NCBI GenBank assembly: GCA_963800285.1
Contig: CAWDAL010000013.1
Span: 62,001-126,000 of the forward strand
From: DASUPK01 sp963800285
Lineage (GTDB): Bacteria; Actinomycetota; Thermoleophilia; Solirubrobacterales; 70-9
Length of the DNA: 64,000 bases
Direction: 5' to 3'
Below are positions 25,786 to 34,672 of this stretch, piece after piece. The position numbers and the translations under genes are program-made. The notes beneath the pieces were generated by a model, which saw only the letters and a program-made list of their open reading frames with translations, was not told where the DNA came from and ran no database searches. Every line of letters begins with the position of its first letter. Within the stretch, counting starts at the first letter, position 1.

Positions 25786-26415
25786 CTACTCGGGCTCGTC
25801 GTAGAGGCTCTCGGCCGCGAGGGCCTCTCCCTGCTCGCTCCAGATCTTGACCTCGAGATAGAGCTCGTCCGGGAAGCCCTTGACGGCGTCGACGGCGACC
25901 AGCGTGAAGCGCTCGTCGGTGACCGGGGTCTGGTCGACCACCTCGGCGTCGAGCTCGGCCGTGGCGGCCTTGGCGCCCCGCACCAGCGGCGTCCCCCAGA
26001 CGAGGGTGACGTCGCCGCGGCGGTCCGCCTCGCCCCGCCACTGCCCGATCACCTCCTCGTTCAGATCGATCATCCAGTCGGGGTTCTGGTCGGCCGTCAC
26101 GTCGGTGAAGTCGGCGGTCGCCTCGAACGAGCCGGCCTCGCCATCATCGGGCCGCACGAAGGAGACGAGGCCGAAGTACTCGCTCGGCGTCTGGGCTCCC
26201 TCGACGGGCGCGACCCCGGGGACGTAGACGCGGCCACCCCAGGCGCGCTCCGGGAACCAGGTCACCTCTCCGGGCGGCCCGCCCGCCTCGGAGACGTGGG
26301 GTTCGCAGGCCTTTGCGAACTCGTCGCGGAGCCGCGCTCCCCAGCGCCCGTAGGGCAGGCCCTCGGCGCTCGCGTCGGCGATGAAGCGGGGCAGGGGGCG
26401 GGGGACGGGAGGCAT
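25786..26415 (-). CDS. Hypothetical protein
   Basis: A 209-aa soluble protein with no signal peptide and no family I recognise. It is acidic and rich in aromatic residues. The N-terminal part (LPRFIADASAEGLPYGRWGARLRDEFAKAC) is helical; the rest alternates strands (EVTWFPERAWGGRVYVPG, SEYFGLVSFVRPDD, DVTLVWGTPLVRGAK). The start is 14 bases after the galT stop, so it belongs to the galT transcript. Its third-position GC bias is typical of its neighbours, which supports a real gene. Confidence 0.7.
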   Translation of the reverse strand: MPPVPRPLPRFIADASAEGLPYGRWGARLRDEFAKACEPHVSEAGGPPGEVTWFPERAWGGRVYVPGVAPVEGAQTPSEYFGLVSFVRPDDGEAGSFEATADFTDVTADQNPDWMIDLNEEVIGQWRGEADRRGDVTLVWGTPLVRGAKAATAELDAEVVDQTPVTDERFTLVAVDAVKGFPDELYLEVKIWSEQGEALAAESLYDEPE

Positions 26416-26429
26416 CGGAGGCGGGGACC

Positions 26430-27494
26430 CTACCCGAGCGCCTCGCGCAGCTCGGCGGCGGCTCGCTCGGGCGGGAAGACGTTGAGTTCGACCCCGGTCG
26501 ACATCTCGAAGCCGGCCCGGATCCCGATCCGTGGCGCGATGTCGAGGTGCCAGTGGAACTCGTTCGCGCCGCGGGGTGCCGTGATCGTCCAGGCGTTGAA
26601 CTGCGGGACGCGGTCGAAGCGAGCCTCCAGCGCGCGCAGGGCGGTGCGCAGCATCCCCACGCCGGCCTCACCGTCTCGCTCGAAGCTCGGCGCAGGCTGC
26701 CGCGGAACGATCCGCAGCTCGAAGGGCGAGCGCGAGGCCCAGGGGCAGATCAGCAGCGCGTCGTCGTCGATCGCCACGAGCCGGTCGCGGCGGCGAACCT
26801 CCTCTGAGGCGATCTCCGCGAGCAGGTCGCCGCCCATCGTGTGCTGGTTGTAGGAGACGAAGCGCTCCCGCTCGCGCGCGACCTGGGCCGGGACGAAGCC
26901 GAGCGCGTAGAGCTGGGCGTGGCTGTGCTCGAGCGAAGCGCCGGCCTCCCTGCCCTCGTTGAGGATCAGCTGCACGTAGGCCGAGCGCTCGGCGTGTTCG
27001 CTCATCCGCGTCCGCCAGCCGGCCACGGCCGCGGAGAGCTCCGCGTCGTCGAGCTGGCCGAGCGAGGTGTGGTGCTTCGGCGAGTTGACGATCACCTCGT
27101 GGAATCCCGTGGCGATCGTGGCCTTGAAGAGATCGGGCTCGCGCCCGCGAGATGCGGCCCGCAGGGGATCGCCGGCGGGCGTCACGCCCCCGTCAGACTC
27201 CAGCTCGCCTCCCTCCTCCGTCTGGGCCAGGGCCGGATAGAGGTTGGGGACGGCACGCACCCTCCAGCCCGGGCTGTCCGGCGCTCCGCCGCCCGGGCGG
27301 TCCGCCCAGGTCTCGGGCGGGGTGCGGTCCTCGCGTCCCTCGCAGAACGGGCACTTCTCGGCCGCGTCGGAGTTCTCCTCTTCGGGGACGCCGCCGAAGT
27401 CGAAGGGGCGATCCGCGCGCGCAGGCGAGAGAATCGTGCGCAGCCCGGTGAGCTGGTCGAGGCGGATCTCGGGTTTCGGCTTCCGATCGGCCAT
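26430..27494 (-). CDS. galT: Galactose-1-phosphate uridylyltransferase
   Basis: Leloir-pathway enzyme exchanging UMP between UDP-glucose and galactose-1-phosphate. The 354-aa protein has the zinc-binding CPFCEG motif near residue 47, VRAVPNLYPAL, HEVIVNSPKHHTSLGQL and the active-site motif ASLEHSHAQLYAL, in which HSHAQ supplies the nucleophilic His. The C-terminal GANEFHWHLDIAPR completes the metal site. Its ATG overlaps the GNAT stop (TGATG type), so both are one operon with the hypothetical gene downstream. Confidence 0.9.
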   Translation of the reverse strand: MADRKPKPEIRLDQLTGLRTILSPARADRPFDFGGVPEEENSDAAEKCPFCEGREDRTPPETWADRPGGGAPDSPGWRVRAVPNLYPALAQTEEGGELESDGGVTPAGDPLRAASRGREPDLFKATIATGFHEVIVNSPKHHTSLGQLDDAELSAAVAGWRTRMSEHAERSAYVQLILNEGREAGASLEHSHAQLYALGFVPAQVARERERFVSYNQHTMGGDLLAEIASEEVRRRDRLVAIDDDALLICPWASRSPFELRIVPRQPAPSFERDGEAGVGMLRTALRALEARFDRVPQFNAWTITAPRGANEFHWHLDIAPRIGIRAGFEMSTGVELNVFPPERAAAELREALG

Positions 27495-27946
27495 CAGAGC
27501 GCCTTGGTCATCCGGATGTGCTCGATGTCCGCGTCCAGGAACGTCTCGCCCTCGGGTTCGTAGCCGTGGGAGGCGTAGAAGGCCTGCGCCCGCAGCTGGG
27601 AGTTGAGGACCATCGTCCTCGCGCCCTCGGCGCGTGCCTCCTCCTCAGCCCAGTCCAGCAGCCTGCCGCCGACCCCGAGCTTGCGGTTGCGGGCGTCGAC
27701 GACCATCCGCTCGAGCTTGCAGGCGCCCGGGTCCGGGTACCGCAACCGGCAGGTTGCGACGATGCCGGACTCATCCAGCGCGACGACCTGGGTCGCTTCG
27801 TCGTCGAGGCCATCCACCTCCAGCGCAGGGTCGACCCCCTGCTCATCGCAGAAGACGCGGATCCGAAGGTTCCTCGCCGCCTGGACCTCCGCGGCGTCGC
27901 GCGCCTTCCGGACGGTCAACTCATCTTCGTCGGTCACAAACACCAC
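27494..27946 (-). CDS. GNAT family N-acetyltransferase
   Basis: Acetyl-CoA-dependent acetyltransferase of 150 aa. The fold shows VRKARDAAEVQAARNLRIRVFCDEQGV, then strand VVALDESGIVATCRLRY, motif A (KLERMVVDARNRKLGVGGRLLDWAEEEARAEGA) with the pyrophosphate-binding RxxxxGxGG, and FYASHGYEPEGETFLDADIEHIRM. The arrangement resembles the ElaA/YjcF-like subgroup. The substrate is unknown. It is the first gene of a galT operon. Confidence 0.85.
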   Translation of the reverse strand: MVFVTDEDELTVRKARDAAEVQAARNLRIRVFCDEQGVDPALEVDGLDDEATQVVALDESGIVATCRLRYPDPGACKLERMVVDARNRKLGVGGRLLDWAEEEARAEGARTMVLNSQLRAQAFYASHGYEPEGETFLDADIEHIRMTKAL

Positions 27947-27993
27947 CGACGGATCAACAGACGGCGCTCAATCTTGCGTCTGAACGGCCGCGC

Positions 27994-28761
27994 TCATTCG
28001 TCGGCGCGCTTGACCATCTGGGAGAAGGCGTCGATGAACTCGATCGGCAGTGGGAAGACGATCGTCGTGTTCTGGTTGACGCCCATCTCGAGCAGCGTCT
28101 GCAGGTAGCGCAGCTGGAGGGTGGCCGGGTTCTTGGAGATGATGTCCGCGGCCTGGGCCAGCTTCTCGGCCGCCTGGTACTCGCCCTCGGCGTTGATGAT
28201 CTTCGCCCGCCGCTCTCGCTCGGCCTCCGCCTGGCGCGCCATCGCCCTCTGCATCTGCTCGGGGATCTCGACGTCCTTGATCTCGACGGTGCTGACCTTC
28301 ACGCCCCAGGGCTCGGTCTGCTCGTCGATGATCTTCTGCAGGTCCTCGTTGAGCCGCTCGCGCTCGGCGAGCAGCTGGTCGAGGTCCGCCTTGCCGAGCA
28401 CCGACCGCAGCGTCGTCTGGGCGATCTGCGAGGTGGCAAGCAGGAAGTTCTCCACTTCGACGATCGCGTTGTTCGGATCGATCACGCGGAAGTAGGCCAC
28501 GGCGTTGACGCGGGCGGGCACGTTGTCGCGCGTGATCACCTCCTGCGGCGGGATGTTGAGGGTCACCGTCCGCAGGTCGACCCGGACCATCCGGTCGATG
28601 ATCGGGACCAGCAGGATCAGCCCGGGACCCTTCTGGGCGATCAGCCGGCCTAGGCGGAAGATCACTCCTCGCTCGTACTCCCGCAGGACCCGGACCGCCG
28701 AGCCGAGGAAGATCAGCACGAAGAAGGCGATTACGACGACGACGCCGATCGCTATGGCCAT
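27994..28761 (-). CDS. Slipin / SPFH-domain (stomatin-like) protein
   Basis: Membrane-anchored scaffold of 255 aa. The single N-terminal helix (IGVVVVIAFFVLIFLGSAV) is followed by an SPFH domain (REYERGVIFRLGRLI, DLRTVTLNIPPQEVITRDNVPARVNAVAYFRV) and a coiled-coil C-terminal region with AMARQAEAERERRAKIINAEGEYQAAEKL. Such proteins oligomerise in membrane microdomains and pair with NfeD proteins. The nfeD gene is directly upstream, 3 bases apart. Confidence 0.92.
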   Translation of the reverse strand: MAIAIGVVVVIAFFVLIFLGSAVRVLREYERGVIFRLGRLIAQKGPGLILLVPIIDRMVRVDLRTVTLNIPPQEVITRDNVPARVNAVAYFRVIDPNNAIVEVENFLLATSQIAQTTLRSVLGKADLDQLLAERERLNEDLQKIIDEQTEPWGVKVSTVEIKDVEIPEQMQRAMARQAEAERERRAKIINAEGEYQAAEKLAQAADIISKNPATLQLRYLQTLLEMGVNQNTTIVFPLPIEFIDAFSQMVKRADE

Positions 28762-28764
28762 ACC

Positions 28765-29232
28765 TCAGGCTCCTTTCTCGACGCTTGCCGGGTCTCGGTC
28801 GGCGACTGGCTCGACCTCGAGCGTCAGGCCGTCCACCGCCTTGACGCGCACTCTATTGCCTGGGCCGATCTCGGCCCGGCCGCTCGCCCGCGCCCGCCAG
28901 AGGGCGCCGGCGACGAACACCTGACCCTCGGGGTCGAGCGGCTCTCGCACCTCGGCGACCGCGCCGATCAGCTCCTCCGAGCCCGTCCGCACCGGTTCGT
29001 CGCGGTGCGCGGCGAGCGCCTTGCGGGAGGCGAAGACGATGAAGCCCGCGAGGATCACGCCCGCGATCACGATCGCGCCGACTGGCAGGTCGTGTCCGGC
29101 ATCACGCCAGGCGAAGCCGGCACCGACCAGCGCAGCGACGCCGAGCAGCCCGAGCACAGTCGTCGGCGCGTGCGCCTCCGCGATGAAGAGGAGGAGCGCG
29201 ACGACCAGCAGCGCGATGGCGAGTTCGGTCAT
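28765..29232 (-). CDS. NfeD family membrane protein
   Basis: A 155-aa partner of slipin. It has two or three N-terminal hydrophobic helices (LAIALLVVALLLFIAEA, TTVLGLLGVAALVGAGF, AIVIAGVILAGFIVFA), then a linker and a C-terminal OB-fold (IGAVAEVREPLDPEGQVFVAGALWRARA, VRVKAVDGLTLEVEPV). There is no N-terminal ClpP-like protease domain, so it is a short NfeD1b-type protein. It forms an operon with slipin and with the TlpA-like gene 18 bases upstream. Confidence 0.9.
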   Translation of the reverse strand: MTELAIALLVVALLLFIAEAHAPTTVLGLLGVAALVGAGFAWRDAGHDLPVGAIVIAGVILAGFIVFASRKALAAHRDEPVRTGSEELIGAVAEVREPLDPEGQVFVAGALWRARASGRAEIGPGNRVRVKAVDGLTLEVEPVADRDPASVEKGA

Positions 29233-29250
29233 GTCCCCATTATCCGCCCA

Positions 29251-29838
29251 TCAGCGCGCATATCGCTGGATATCGGCCGCGAGCTGGTCCTCGCTGCGGT
29301 ATTGCCCCTGGTGCGTGTAGACGACGTTCCCATTGCGGTCGTAGAAGACCGTGGCGGGATAACCGATCCCGTGAAGCTCCTCGCGGATCGACTTGTCCGG
29401 ATCGCTGTAGGAGGGATAGGGGAGCGGCAGCTCGCCGAGGAAGGTCTTCGCCGAGGCGCTCGAGTCGTCGGAGTCCACCCCGAGGAAGGCGATGTCCCTC
29501 GCGTGCTTCGACGCCTGCGACTGGAGGAAGGGGAACTCGAAGCGGCAGGGGCCGCACCACGACGCCCAGTCGTTGACCACGATCGGCGTGCCCCGCAGCG
29601 TCGCGATCCGCTGGTCGAACGCGTCCCTGCCCCCGTCCAGGAGCTGGTTCGCCTGACTGCGGATCGCGGTGAGCTGCGAGGGAGCGCCCGTGAGGGGCTC
29701 GGTCGCCTGCTGGAGCGAGAGCTTGGAGTCGGGATTGCCCCCGCTGCCGCCGGCGCAGCCGGCCAGGATCACCACGGCCAGGAGCCCTGCGGCGAGGGCG
29801 GCGATCGGGATTCGCTGTCTCGATTCGTTGGGGTTCAT
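29251..29838 (-). CDS. TlpA-like thioredoxin-fold lipoprotein
   Basis: A 195-aa exported thiol-disulfide protein. The lipobox is VVILAGCAG at the end of a basic-hydrophobic signal. The thioredoxin domain contains WASWCGPCRFEFP (CGPC active site), IAFLGVDSDDSS, and YPATVFYDRNGNVVYTHQG with the cis-Pro. This arrangement matches TlpA/ResA proteins, which reduce apocytochrome c or other extracytoplasmic thiols; the ccm genes elsewhere in the window make a cytochrome role plausible. ATG 29838 is favoured over more distal codons because the signal then begins properly. Confidence 0.88.
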   Translation of the reverse strand: MNPNESRQRIPIAALAAGLLAVVILAGCAGGSGGNPDSKLSLQQATEPLTGAPSQLTAIRSQANQLLDGGRDAFDQRIATLRGTPIVVNDWASWCGPCRFEFPFLQSQASKHARDIAFLGVDSDDSSASAKTFLGELPLPYPSYSDPDKSIREELHGIGYPATVFYDRNGNVVYTHQGQYRSEDQLAADIQRYAR

Positions 29839-30049
29839 GTCGCAAATCGGGTTGCTCGTATCGGAACACCCTTGCATCACATACGGGTCGTCGATCAAGA
29901 GTGCTTTAATTCCTATCGGTCCATCAAGTTCCTGGACCAAGGGAGAGCCCGGAGCGGACAGCCGTATCTCGGGTGTCTTCCGTGATCAGGCCAAATGCGC
30001 CCCGCCATCCTCTCGATTGGCGGGGAGCGGCGGATCAGAGAGCCTCAGA

Positions 30050-32638
30050 TTGGCTGAAGAGACCAAGCCGGCCGCCAAAGCGGCAAAGGCGCCTACGAGC
30101 GCCGACATCGAACGTGCACGGGAGTTCGCGCGGGAACCCTTCCTGCTCGAGGGAGAGACCCCGAAGGACCTGGCCGCCGGCACGCCGCGGCGGCGCGCAC
30201 TCGACGCCGCCCTGGTCGAGATCGACGAGGGCCGGGAGGCGCCCTCGATCGAGTGGCGCCGCGACTTCTCCCTCATGCTCGGCCTCGAGCGCCTGCTTTC
30301 CGAGGACGAGCCGCATCTCGCCGACGGCGCGGAGCTCTCGGCCCATCAGGTCGACGCGCTCTCCGGAACGCTCGCCGCTCTGATCGCCGACGTCCAGGAG
30401 CGCCTCAACGGCCACGGCTGGACCGGCAACGGGAACGGCAACGCGCCCGCCACGGCGAAGGAGGCCGCGCCCGCGGAGAACGGCGCCGCGGCCGAGGCGG
30501 CCGACGAGGCCCTCGAGGAGGAAGAGGAGGAGGCCACCGAGGAGGAGGAGGCCGAGGACTGGACGGAGGAGGCCGATGAGGACGTCGTCGAGGAGGCCCC
30601 CGACGATCCCGGCGCCAACCGACGCTTCTGGTTCGAGCACGCCACCGGATCTGGCAAGACCGTCGCCGCCGTCGGCTTCATCGAGGCCTCGCGAACCGGC
30701 GGCATCCTGATCCTCACCCACCGCCGCAACCTCGTCGACCAGTTCATCGGCGAGATCTCCGATCGCGGCTATGCCGACCGGCTCTCGCCACCGCTGCTCG
30801 ACGGCGCCGACCACCCCTACGGCCCGGTCACCGTCGAGACCTACCAGTGGTTCGTCCGCAACGCGGGACGGATCTCGGACGCGTACTCGATCGTGATCTG
30901 CGACGAGGCCCACACTGCCCTCGGCGAGAAGACGAGCGGCTGCATCCGCGCCTGGGTCGGTCCCGTCTTCATCGGCATGACCGCGACGGGCGCGCTGATC
31001 GCTCGGCACGTCGCCGACCTCTTCCCGACCCAGACCTCGCGCTTCGATCTCGCCCAGGCTGCCCGCCGAGGCGTGATCGCGCCGCTGCGCTGCGTCCGCA
31101 TCCCGCCGGGCCCCGGCGTCCGGACGATCGCCAAGGTGCCGTTGCGCAAGGGGGAGGTGGACCAGGACTTCGACCAGGAGGAGCTGGCCAAGCTCCTCGA
31201 CCAGGCGCCGTTCAACGTCGCGATCGCGGACCTCTACCGCTCGCGCTTCCGGCGGGTGCCGGGCGTCGTCTACACGGCGGGCGTGAAGCACGCGAAGAAC
31301 GTCGCCAAGGCCTTCCAGGACGCGGGCATCAACGCCCGCGCCGTCTCGGGCGAGACGCCCAAGCGCGAGCTCGCCGAGATCCTGGCCGGCTTCGAGCGAG
31401 GCGAGGTGGACGTGCTCTGCAACGCGATGCTGCTGGCCGAGGGCTGGAACTCCCCCCGCGCGACGATCTGCATGCACCTGGCCCCGACCGCGTCCCGCCG
31501 CGTCTACCAGCAGCGGGTCGGCCGAGTCACCCGGCGTAACCCGGGCAAGGAGTCCGGCCTGGTGATCGACCTGGTCCACCCGGCCACCACTCACGACGAG
31601 ACCATCGTCACCCTGCACAGCCTGCTCGACCGGGACGTCTATCGCGGCGGCGCGATCGTGGTCGGACCCGTGCGGCGCGGGCGCGGGCGCCGGGTGCGGG
31701 TGGAGAAGCGCGTCGTGCCCGTCTCGGACAAGTCCGACCGCCGCCTCCGCGTCCTCGAGCGGGAACTCTGGCGGATCGCCGTCGAGAACCTGAATCACTC
31801 CGAGCAGCACGTCTGGGCGGCCCTCGCCGGCGCCCGGGTCAACCCCTCCGGCTGGCGGCGCGCCAAGGCGATGCTCCAGAACGATCAGACCAAGGAGCTG
31901 CGCCGCCGCTTCCTGCTCACCTGCGTGCAGCGCAACCGCAACCAGCAGCTCCGGATCAAGGCACTGGTCGAGATCGCCGCCCTGCGCGACGGCGATGCCT
32001 TCGATGACGCGATCGACACGATCGGCACCTGGGCCCGCGACGATCGCCGGGCCGGGACCAAGGTCATGCTCGAGGCGCTCGCCGAGCGGCGGATCGGCCG
32101 CCGCGACCAGGCCCAGGCCTGGGTCTGGCGGCTCGCCGACTACACCCGCGACCTGCACGAGGAGTACGCGGTGCAGCGCTGGCCCGAGACCAAGCGCCTG
32201 CTCGGCCTCCTGGTCAACTCATCCGGTCGCGCACACGGGCGCAACGCTCGCCGGCTGGTGCACGCGGCGCGCAATCAGGATCGCCGGCTCGCCGCGGCGC
32301 TGCTCGCCGCCGGCGTCGCCCATACGCCCGAGGGCGAGGAGGTGCTGCGCGGCGCCCGCATGCGCGCCGCCCGCAAGCCCTCCGCCGTGGCACGCGAGCT
32401 GCTCCGCAACTTCCCGAAGGCCGGAGGCCGCCGCCGGCGGCGCAAGCGCAAGGGCGGCTCACAGGAGGGCGCCGGTGCGAAGAGGAACGGCGCGAAGGCC
32501 GAGGCCAACGGCGATCAGCTGGAAGAGCAGGTGGACGAGCAGGACGTCGAGGAGCTCGACGCGACCGAAGGCGAGAACGGCTCTGGCGCCGAGGCCGACG
32601 ACGAGCTCGAGGCCGCAGAGGCCGGCGACGAGTCCTAG
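30050..32638 (+). CDS. DEAH-box helicase with acidic disordered insert and charged tail
   Basis: A superfamily 2 helicase of 862 aa. The likely start is TTG 30050. An alpha-helical N-terminal region (residues 1-130) ends in a Q-motif-like segment (AELSAHQVDALSGTLAAL). Residues about 152-185 are almost entirely Glu/Asp/Ala, a disordered insert. Then come Walker A HATGSGKTVAAVGF, motif II VICDEAHTAL (residue 284), motif III GMTATG, motif V CNAMLLAEGWNSPRA and motif VI YQQRVGRVTRRNPG with full catalytic residues. The C-terminal 250 aa are Arg-rich helical repeats that end in a Lys/Arg block and another acidic tail. The insert lies between the Q-like region and Walker A. It overlaps no other gene and precedes a thioesterase by 4 bases. 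Confidence 0.82.
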   Translation: MAEETKPAAKAAKAPTSADIERAREFAREPFLLEGETPKDLAAGTPRRRALDAALVEIDEGREAPSIEWRRDFSLMLGLERLLSEDEPHLADGAELSAHQVDALSGTLAALIADVQERLNGHGWTGNGNGNAPATAKEAAPAENGAAAEAADEALEEEEEEATEEEEAEDWTEEADEDVVEEAPDDPGANRRFWFEHATGSGKTVAAVGFIEASRTGGILILTHRRNLVDQFIGEISDRGYADRLSPPLLDGADHPYGPVTVETYQWFVRNAGRISDAYSIVICDEAHTALGEKTSGCIRAWVGPVFIGMTATGALIARHVADLFPTQTSRFDLAQAARRGVIAPLRCVRIPPGPGVRTIAKVPLRKGEVDQDFDQEELAKLLDQAPFNVAIADLYRSRFRRVPGVVYTAGVKHAKNVAKAFQDAGINARAVSGETPKRELAEILAGFERGEVDVLCNAMLLAEGWNSPRATICMHLAPTASRRVYQQRVGRVTRRNPGKESGLVIDLVHPATTHDETIVTLHSLLDRDVYRGGAIVVGPVRRGRGRRVRVEKRVVPVSDKSDRRLRVLERELWRIAVENLNHSEQHVWAALAGARVNPSGWRRAKAMLQNDQTKELRRRFLLTCVQRNRNQQLRIKALVEIAALRDGDAFDDAIDTIGTWARDDRRAGTKVMLEALAERRIGRRDQAQAWVWRLADYTRDLHEEYAVQRWPETKRLLGLLVNSSGRAHGRNARRLVHAARNQDRRLAAALLAAGVAHTPEGEEVLRGARMRAARKPSAVARELLRNFPKAGGRRRRRKRKGGSQEGAGAKRNGAKAEANGDQLEEQVDEQDVEELDATEGENGSGAEADDELEAAEAGDES

Positions 32639-32642
32639 CCCG

Positions 32643-33071
32643 ATGGCTCGCGAGGGGCCGTTCTGGGACGTGATGGAGGGCCGGGCGGACCCACCGCCGG
32701 CCGCCGAGCTGCTCGGGTGGACGCTCGTGGAGATCGATCCCGATGAGGGGACGATCGAGGTCTCCTTCATCGCGACCGATCAGTTTCTCAATCCGGCCGG
32801 AACCGTCCAGGGCGGCTTCCTGGCGGCGATGCTCGACGACACCCTCGGGCCCGCGCTCGTGGCGACGCTGGGCGACGGCGAGTGGGCGCCGACCACCGAC
32901 CTGCACGTCCAGTTCACGAAGCCGGCCAAGCCTGGCGAGCTTCGCGGCACCGGCCGGATCGTCCGCCGCGGGCGTGACGTCGCCTTCATGGCCGGCGAGC
33001 TGCGGGATTCGGACGGGGATCTGGTCGCGGCGGCCACGGCGACCGCCGCCATTCGCAGGGCCTCGGGCTAG
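32643..33071 (+). CDS. PaaI-type hotdog thioesterase
   Basis: Acyl-CoA thioesterase-like protein of 142 aa with a hotdog fold. The family signature NPAGTVQGGFLAAMLDDTLGPA contains the catalytic Asp/Glu region, followed by TTDLHVQFTKPAKPGELRGTGRIVRRGRDVAFMAGEL. It most likely hydrolyses aryl- or medium-chain acyl-CoA. ATG 32643 begins 4 bases after the helicase stop, so the two form an operon. It converges with birA, overlapping it by 4 bases. Confidence 0.87.
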   Translation: MAREGPFWDVMEGRADPPPAAELLGWTLVEIDPDEGTIEVSFIATDQFLNPAGTVQGGFLAAMLDDTLGPALVATLGDGEWAPTTDLHVQFTKPAKPGELRGTGRIVRRGRDVAFMAGELRDSDGDLVAAATATAAIRRASG

Positions 33072-33805
33072 CCGTCCAGAGAGAGGTGGACCTCGCCCGC
33101 GCCGAGCGCGACGCGGTCCCCGTCCGGCTTCTCCACCACCAGATGGCCGCGCTCGTCGATTTCCGCAGCGACGCCCTCGCCGCGGTCCCAGGAGATTCGC
33201 CTGCCGCAGAGGGCGTCGCGGGTCCGGTAGGCGTCCAGGACCTCGTCGTCGCTCGCCTCGATCCAGCGCGACAGGGCGTCGTTGAGGGCCGCCAGGGCCC
33301 TACGGAGGCTCGGTGCGCCGCCGGACGGCAGGCCGCTCTCGGCCTCGGTCGGCAGCAGCGAGACGGCCAGCTCACGCAGTTCGGGGGGGAACTCGTCCTC
33401 GGGAATCGCCACGTTCAATCCGACGCCCACGACCGCCCAGCCCTCGTCGGGCCGCGCCTCGACGAGGACGCCCGAGACCTTGCGCTCCTCGATCCAGACG
33501 TCGTTCGGCCACTTCACCTGGCAGCGGACCGGGGCGATCGCCTCCGCGGCCTCGCAGACCGCGATCGGCACCGCCAGGGGTAGGAGTGCTGAGTCATTGG
33601 CCGCGAACGGCCGTACCAGCGCCGAGTAGAGCAGGCAGGAGCCCGCCGGCGCGAACCACTCGTTCCCCCTGCGCCCGCGGCCGGCCGACTGCTCGTCGGC
33701 GGTGATCACCAGGCCGCCGGGCGCGCCAGCCATCGCCAGCGCCTTGGCCCGTTCGTTGGTCGAGTCGACGCGCCGGAAGTGGCGATGCGGGCGCCCAAGC
33801 TCCAC
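33068..33805 (-). CDS. birA: Biotin--[acetyl-CoA-carboxylase] ligase
   Basis: Attaches biotin to carboxyl carrier proteins. The 245-aa protein lacks the N-terminal DNA-binding domain of E. coli BirA and so is a mono-functional ligase. Visible motifs are FRRVDSTNERAKAL, the nucleotide-binding GRGRRGNEWF, WPNDVWIEERKVSGVLVEA and a C-terminal SH3-like domain. The initiating region is 45 bases after the SAM-hydroxide adenosyltransferase stop, possibly in the tail of the haem operon. Confidence 0.93.
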   Translation of the reverse strand: MELGRPHRHFRRVDSTNERAKALAMAGAPGGLVITADEQSAGRGRRGNEWFAPAGSCLLYSALVRPFAANDSALLPLAVPIAVCEAAEAIAPVRCQVKWPNDVWIEERKVSGVLVEARPDEGWAVVGVGLNVAIPEDEFPPELRELAVSLLPTEAESGLPSGGAPSLRRALAALNDALSRWIEASDDEVLDAYRTRDALCGRRISWDRGEGVAAEIDERGHLVVEKPDGDRVALGAGEVHLSLDG

Positions 33806-33850
33806 CTGACTAATCGGGTTGCTCCTCGGCTGCGCCTGCGGGGCACCCTC

Positions 33851-34663
33851 TCATAGCGGCCGCAGCGCGACCTCGCGGTCGGGGGCGAGGTCGAGCAGGC
33901 CGGCGGCGCTGCCGCCGCTGACCGCCAGAGCGAGGGTTCCCGAGGAGTCCTCGAAGAGCAGGACGTCGGACGCCCCCACGTCGGCGAAGGTCCGCGCCCA
34001 GGTGCCCTGGAACCGGCCGTCCGGCGCGCCGATCTCGATCGCGTCGCCCGGCCTGATCGGGCCATCGGCGAGCATCGTGGCGTCGAGGTCGAGGGTGACG
34101 TTGCCGTAGCTGTCCCGGTGGATGACGTGTGCGACGACCTCGTTCTCCGAGATCTGCGGCGTCGGCAGGTCCAAAGCCGTGAGCGACGCCGGATCGATCG
34201 CCTCGCCGGCCTCCTCGAGGCGGGCGCCGAGCGAGAGGTGCGCCGCCACCGGGGCGAAAAGATCCCGGCCGTGGAAGGTGGCCGAGACGGGCTCGAGCCG
34301 GAAGGGCGAGCGCGAGAGCTCGACCGCGTCGAGCGCACCGCCCAGCCGGTCGAGCGCGCGTGAGAGCAGACCGTTGTCGGGGCCGACCAGGAAACGGCCC
34401 TCGGACGCCGCGACCGCCACGGCGCGCCGGGGCGAGCCCACTCCCGGGTCGACCACGGCCAGGTGCACGCCCGGCGGGCAGGAGGGAAGCGCGTTGGCGA
34501 GGGCGATCGCACCCTGTCGGATGTCCTGGCGCTCGATTCCGTGCGTCAGGTCGATCAGCGGCGCACCTGGCGCGATCTGCGAGATCACCGCACGGCAGAC
34601 GCCGGCGAACTCGTCCTCGTATCCGTAGTCCGACAGGAAGGTGATCGGCCGCGGCGTAGCCAC
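33851..34663 (-). CDS. SAM hydroxide adenosyltransferase (DUF62 family)
   Basis: Converts S-adenosylmethionine to adenosine and methionine using a water-derived hydroxide, the activity reported for duf62 proteins. The 270-aa sequence shows the family motifs ITFLSDYGYEDEFAGVCRAVI, LIDLTHGIERQDIRQG, HLAVVDPGVGSPRRAVAV, LVGPDNGLLS and HRDSYGNVTLDLDA. It starts 10 bases after the CobA-HemD stop, so it is in the same transcript. A possible job is clearing SAM or lowering its level next to an SAM-dependent methyltransferase, which is inference. Confidence 0.92.
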   Translation of the reverse strand: MATPRPITFLSDYGYEDEFAGVCRAVISQIAPGAPLIDLTHGIERQDIRQGAIALANALPSCPPGVHLAVVDPGVGSPRRAVAVAASEGRFLVGPDNGLLSRALDRLGGALDAVELSRSPFRLEPVSATFHGRDLFAPVAAHLSLGARLEEAGEAIDPASLTALDLPTPQISENEVVAHVIHRDSYGNVTLDLDATMLADGPIRPGDAIEIGAPDGRFQGTWARTFADVGASDVLLFEDSSGTLALAVSGGSAAGLLDLAPDREVALRPL

Positions 34664-34672
34664 GACCGAACC

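Noticed and set aside
29669..30049. N-terminal extension of the helicase through an upstream frame
   Set aside because: This part overlaps the divergent TlpA-like gene and its upstream region and does not look like helicase sequence; TTG 30050 is a better start.
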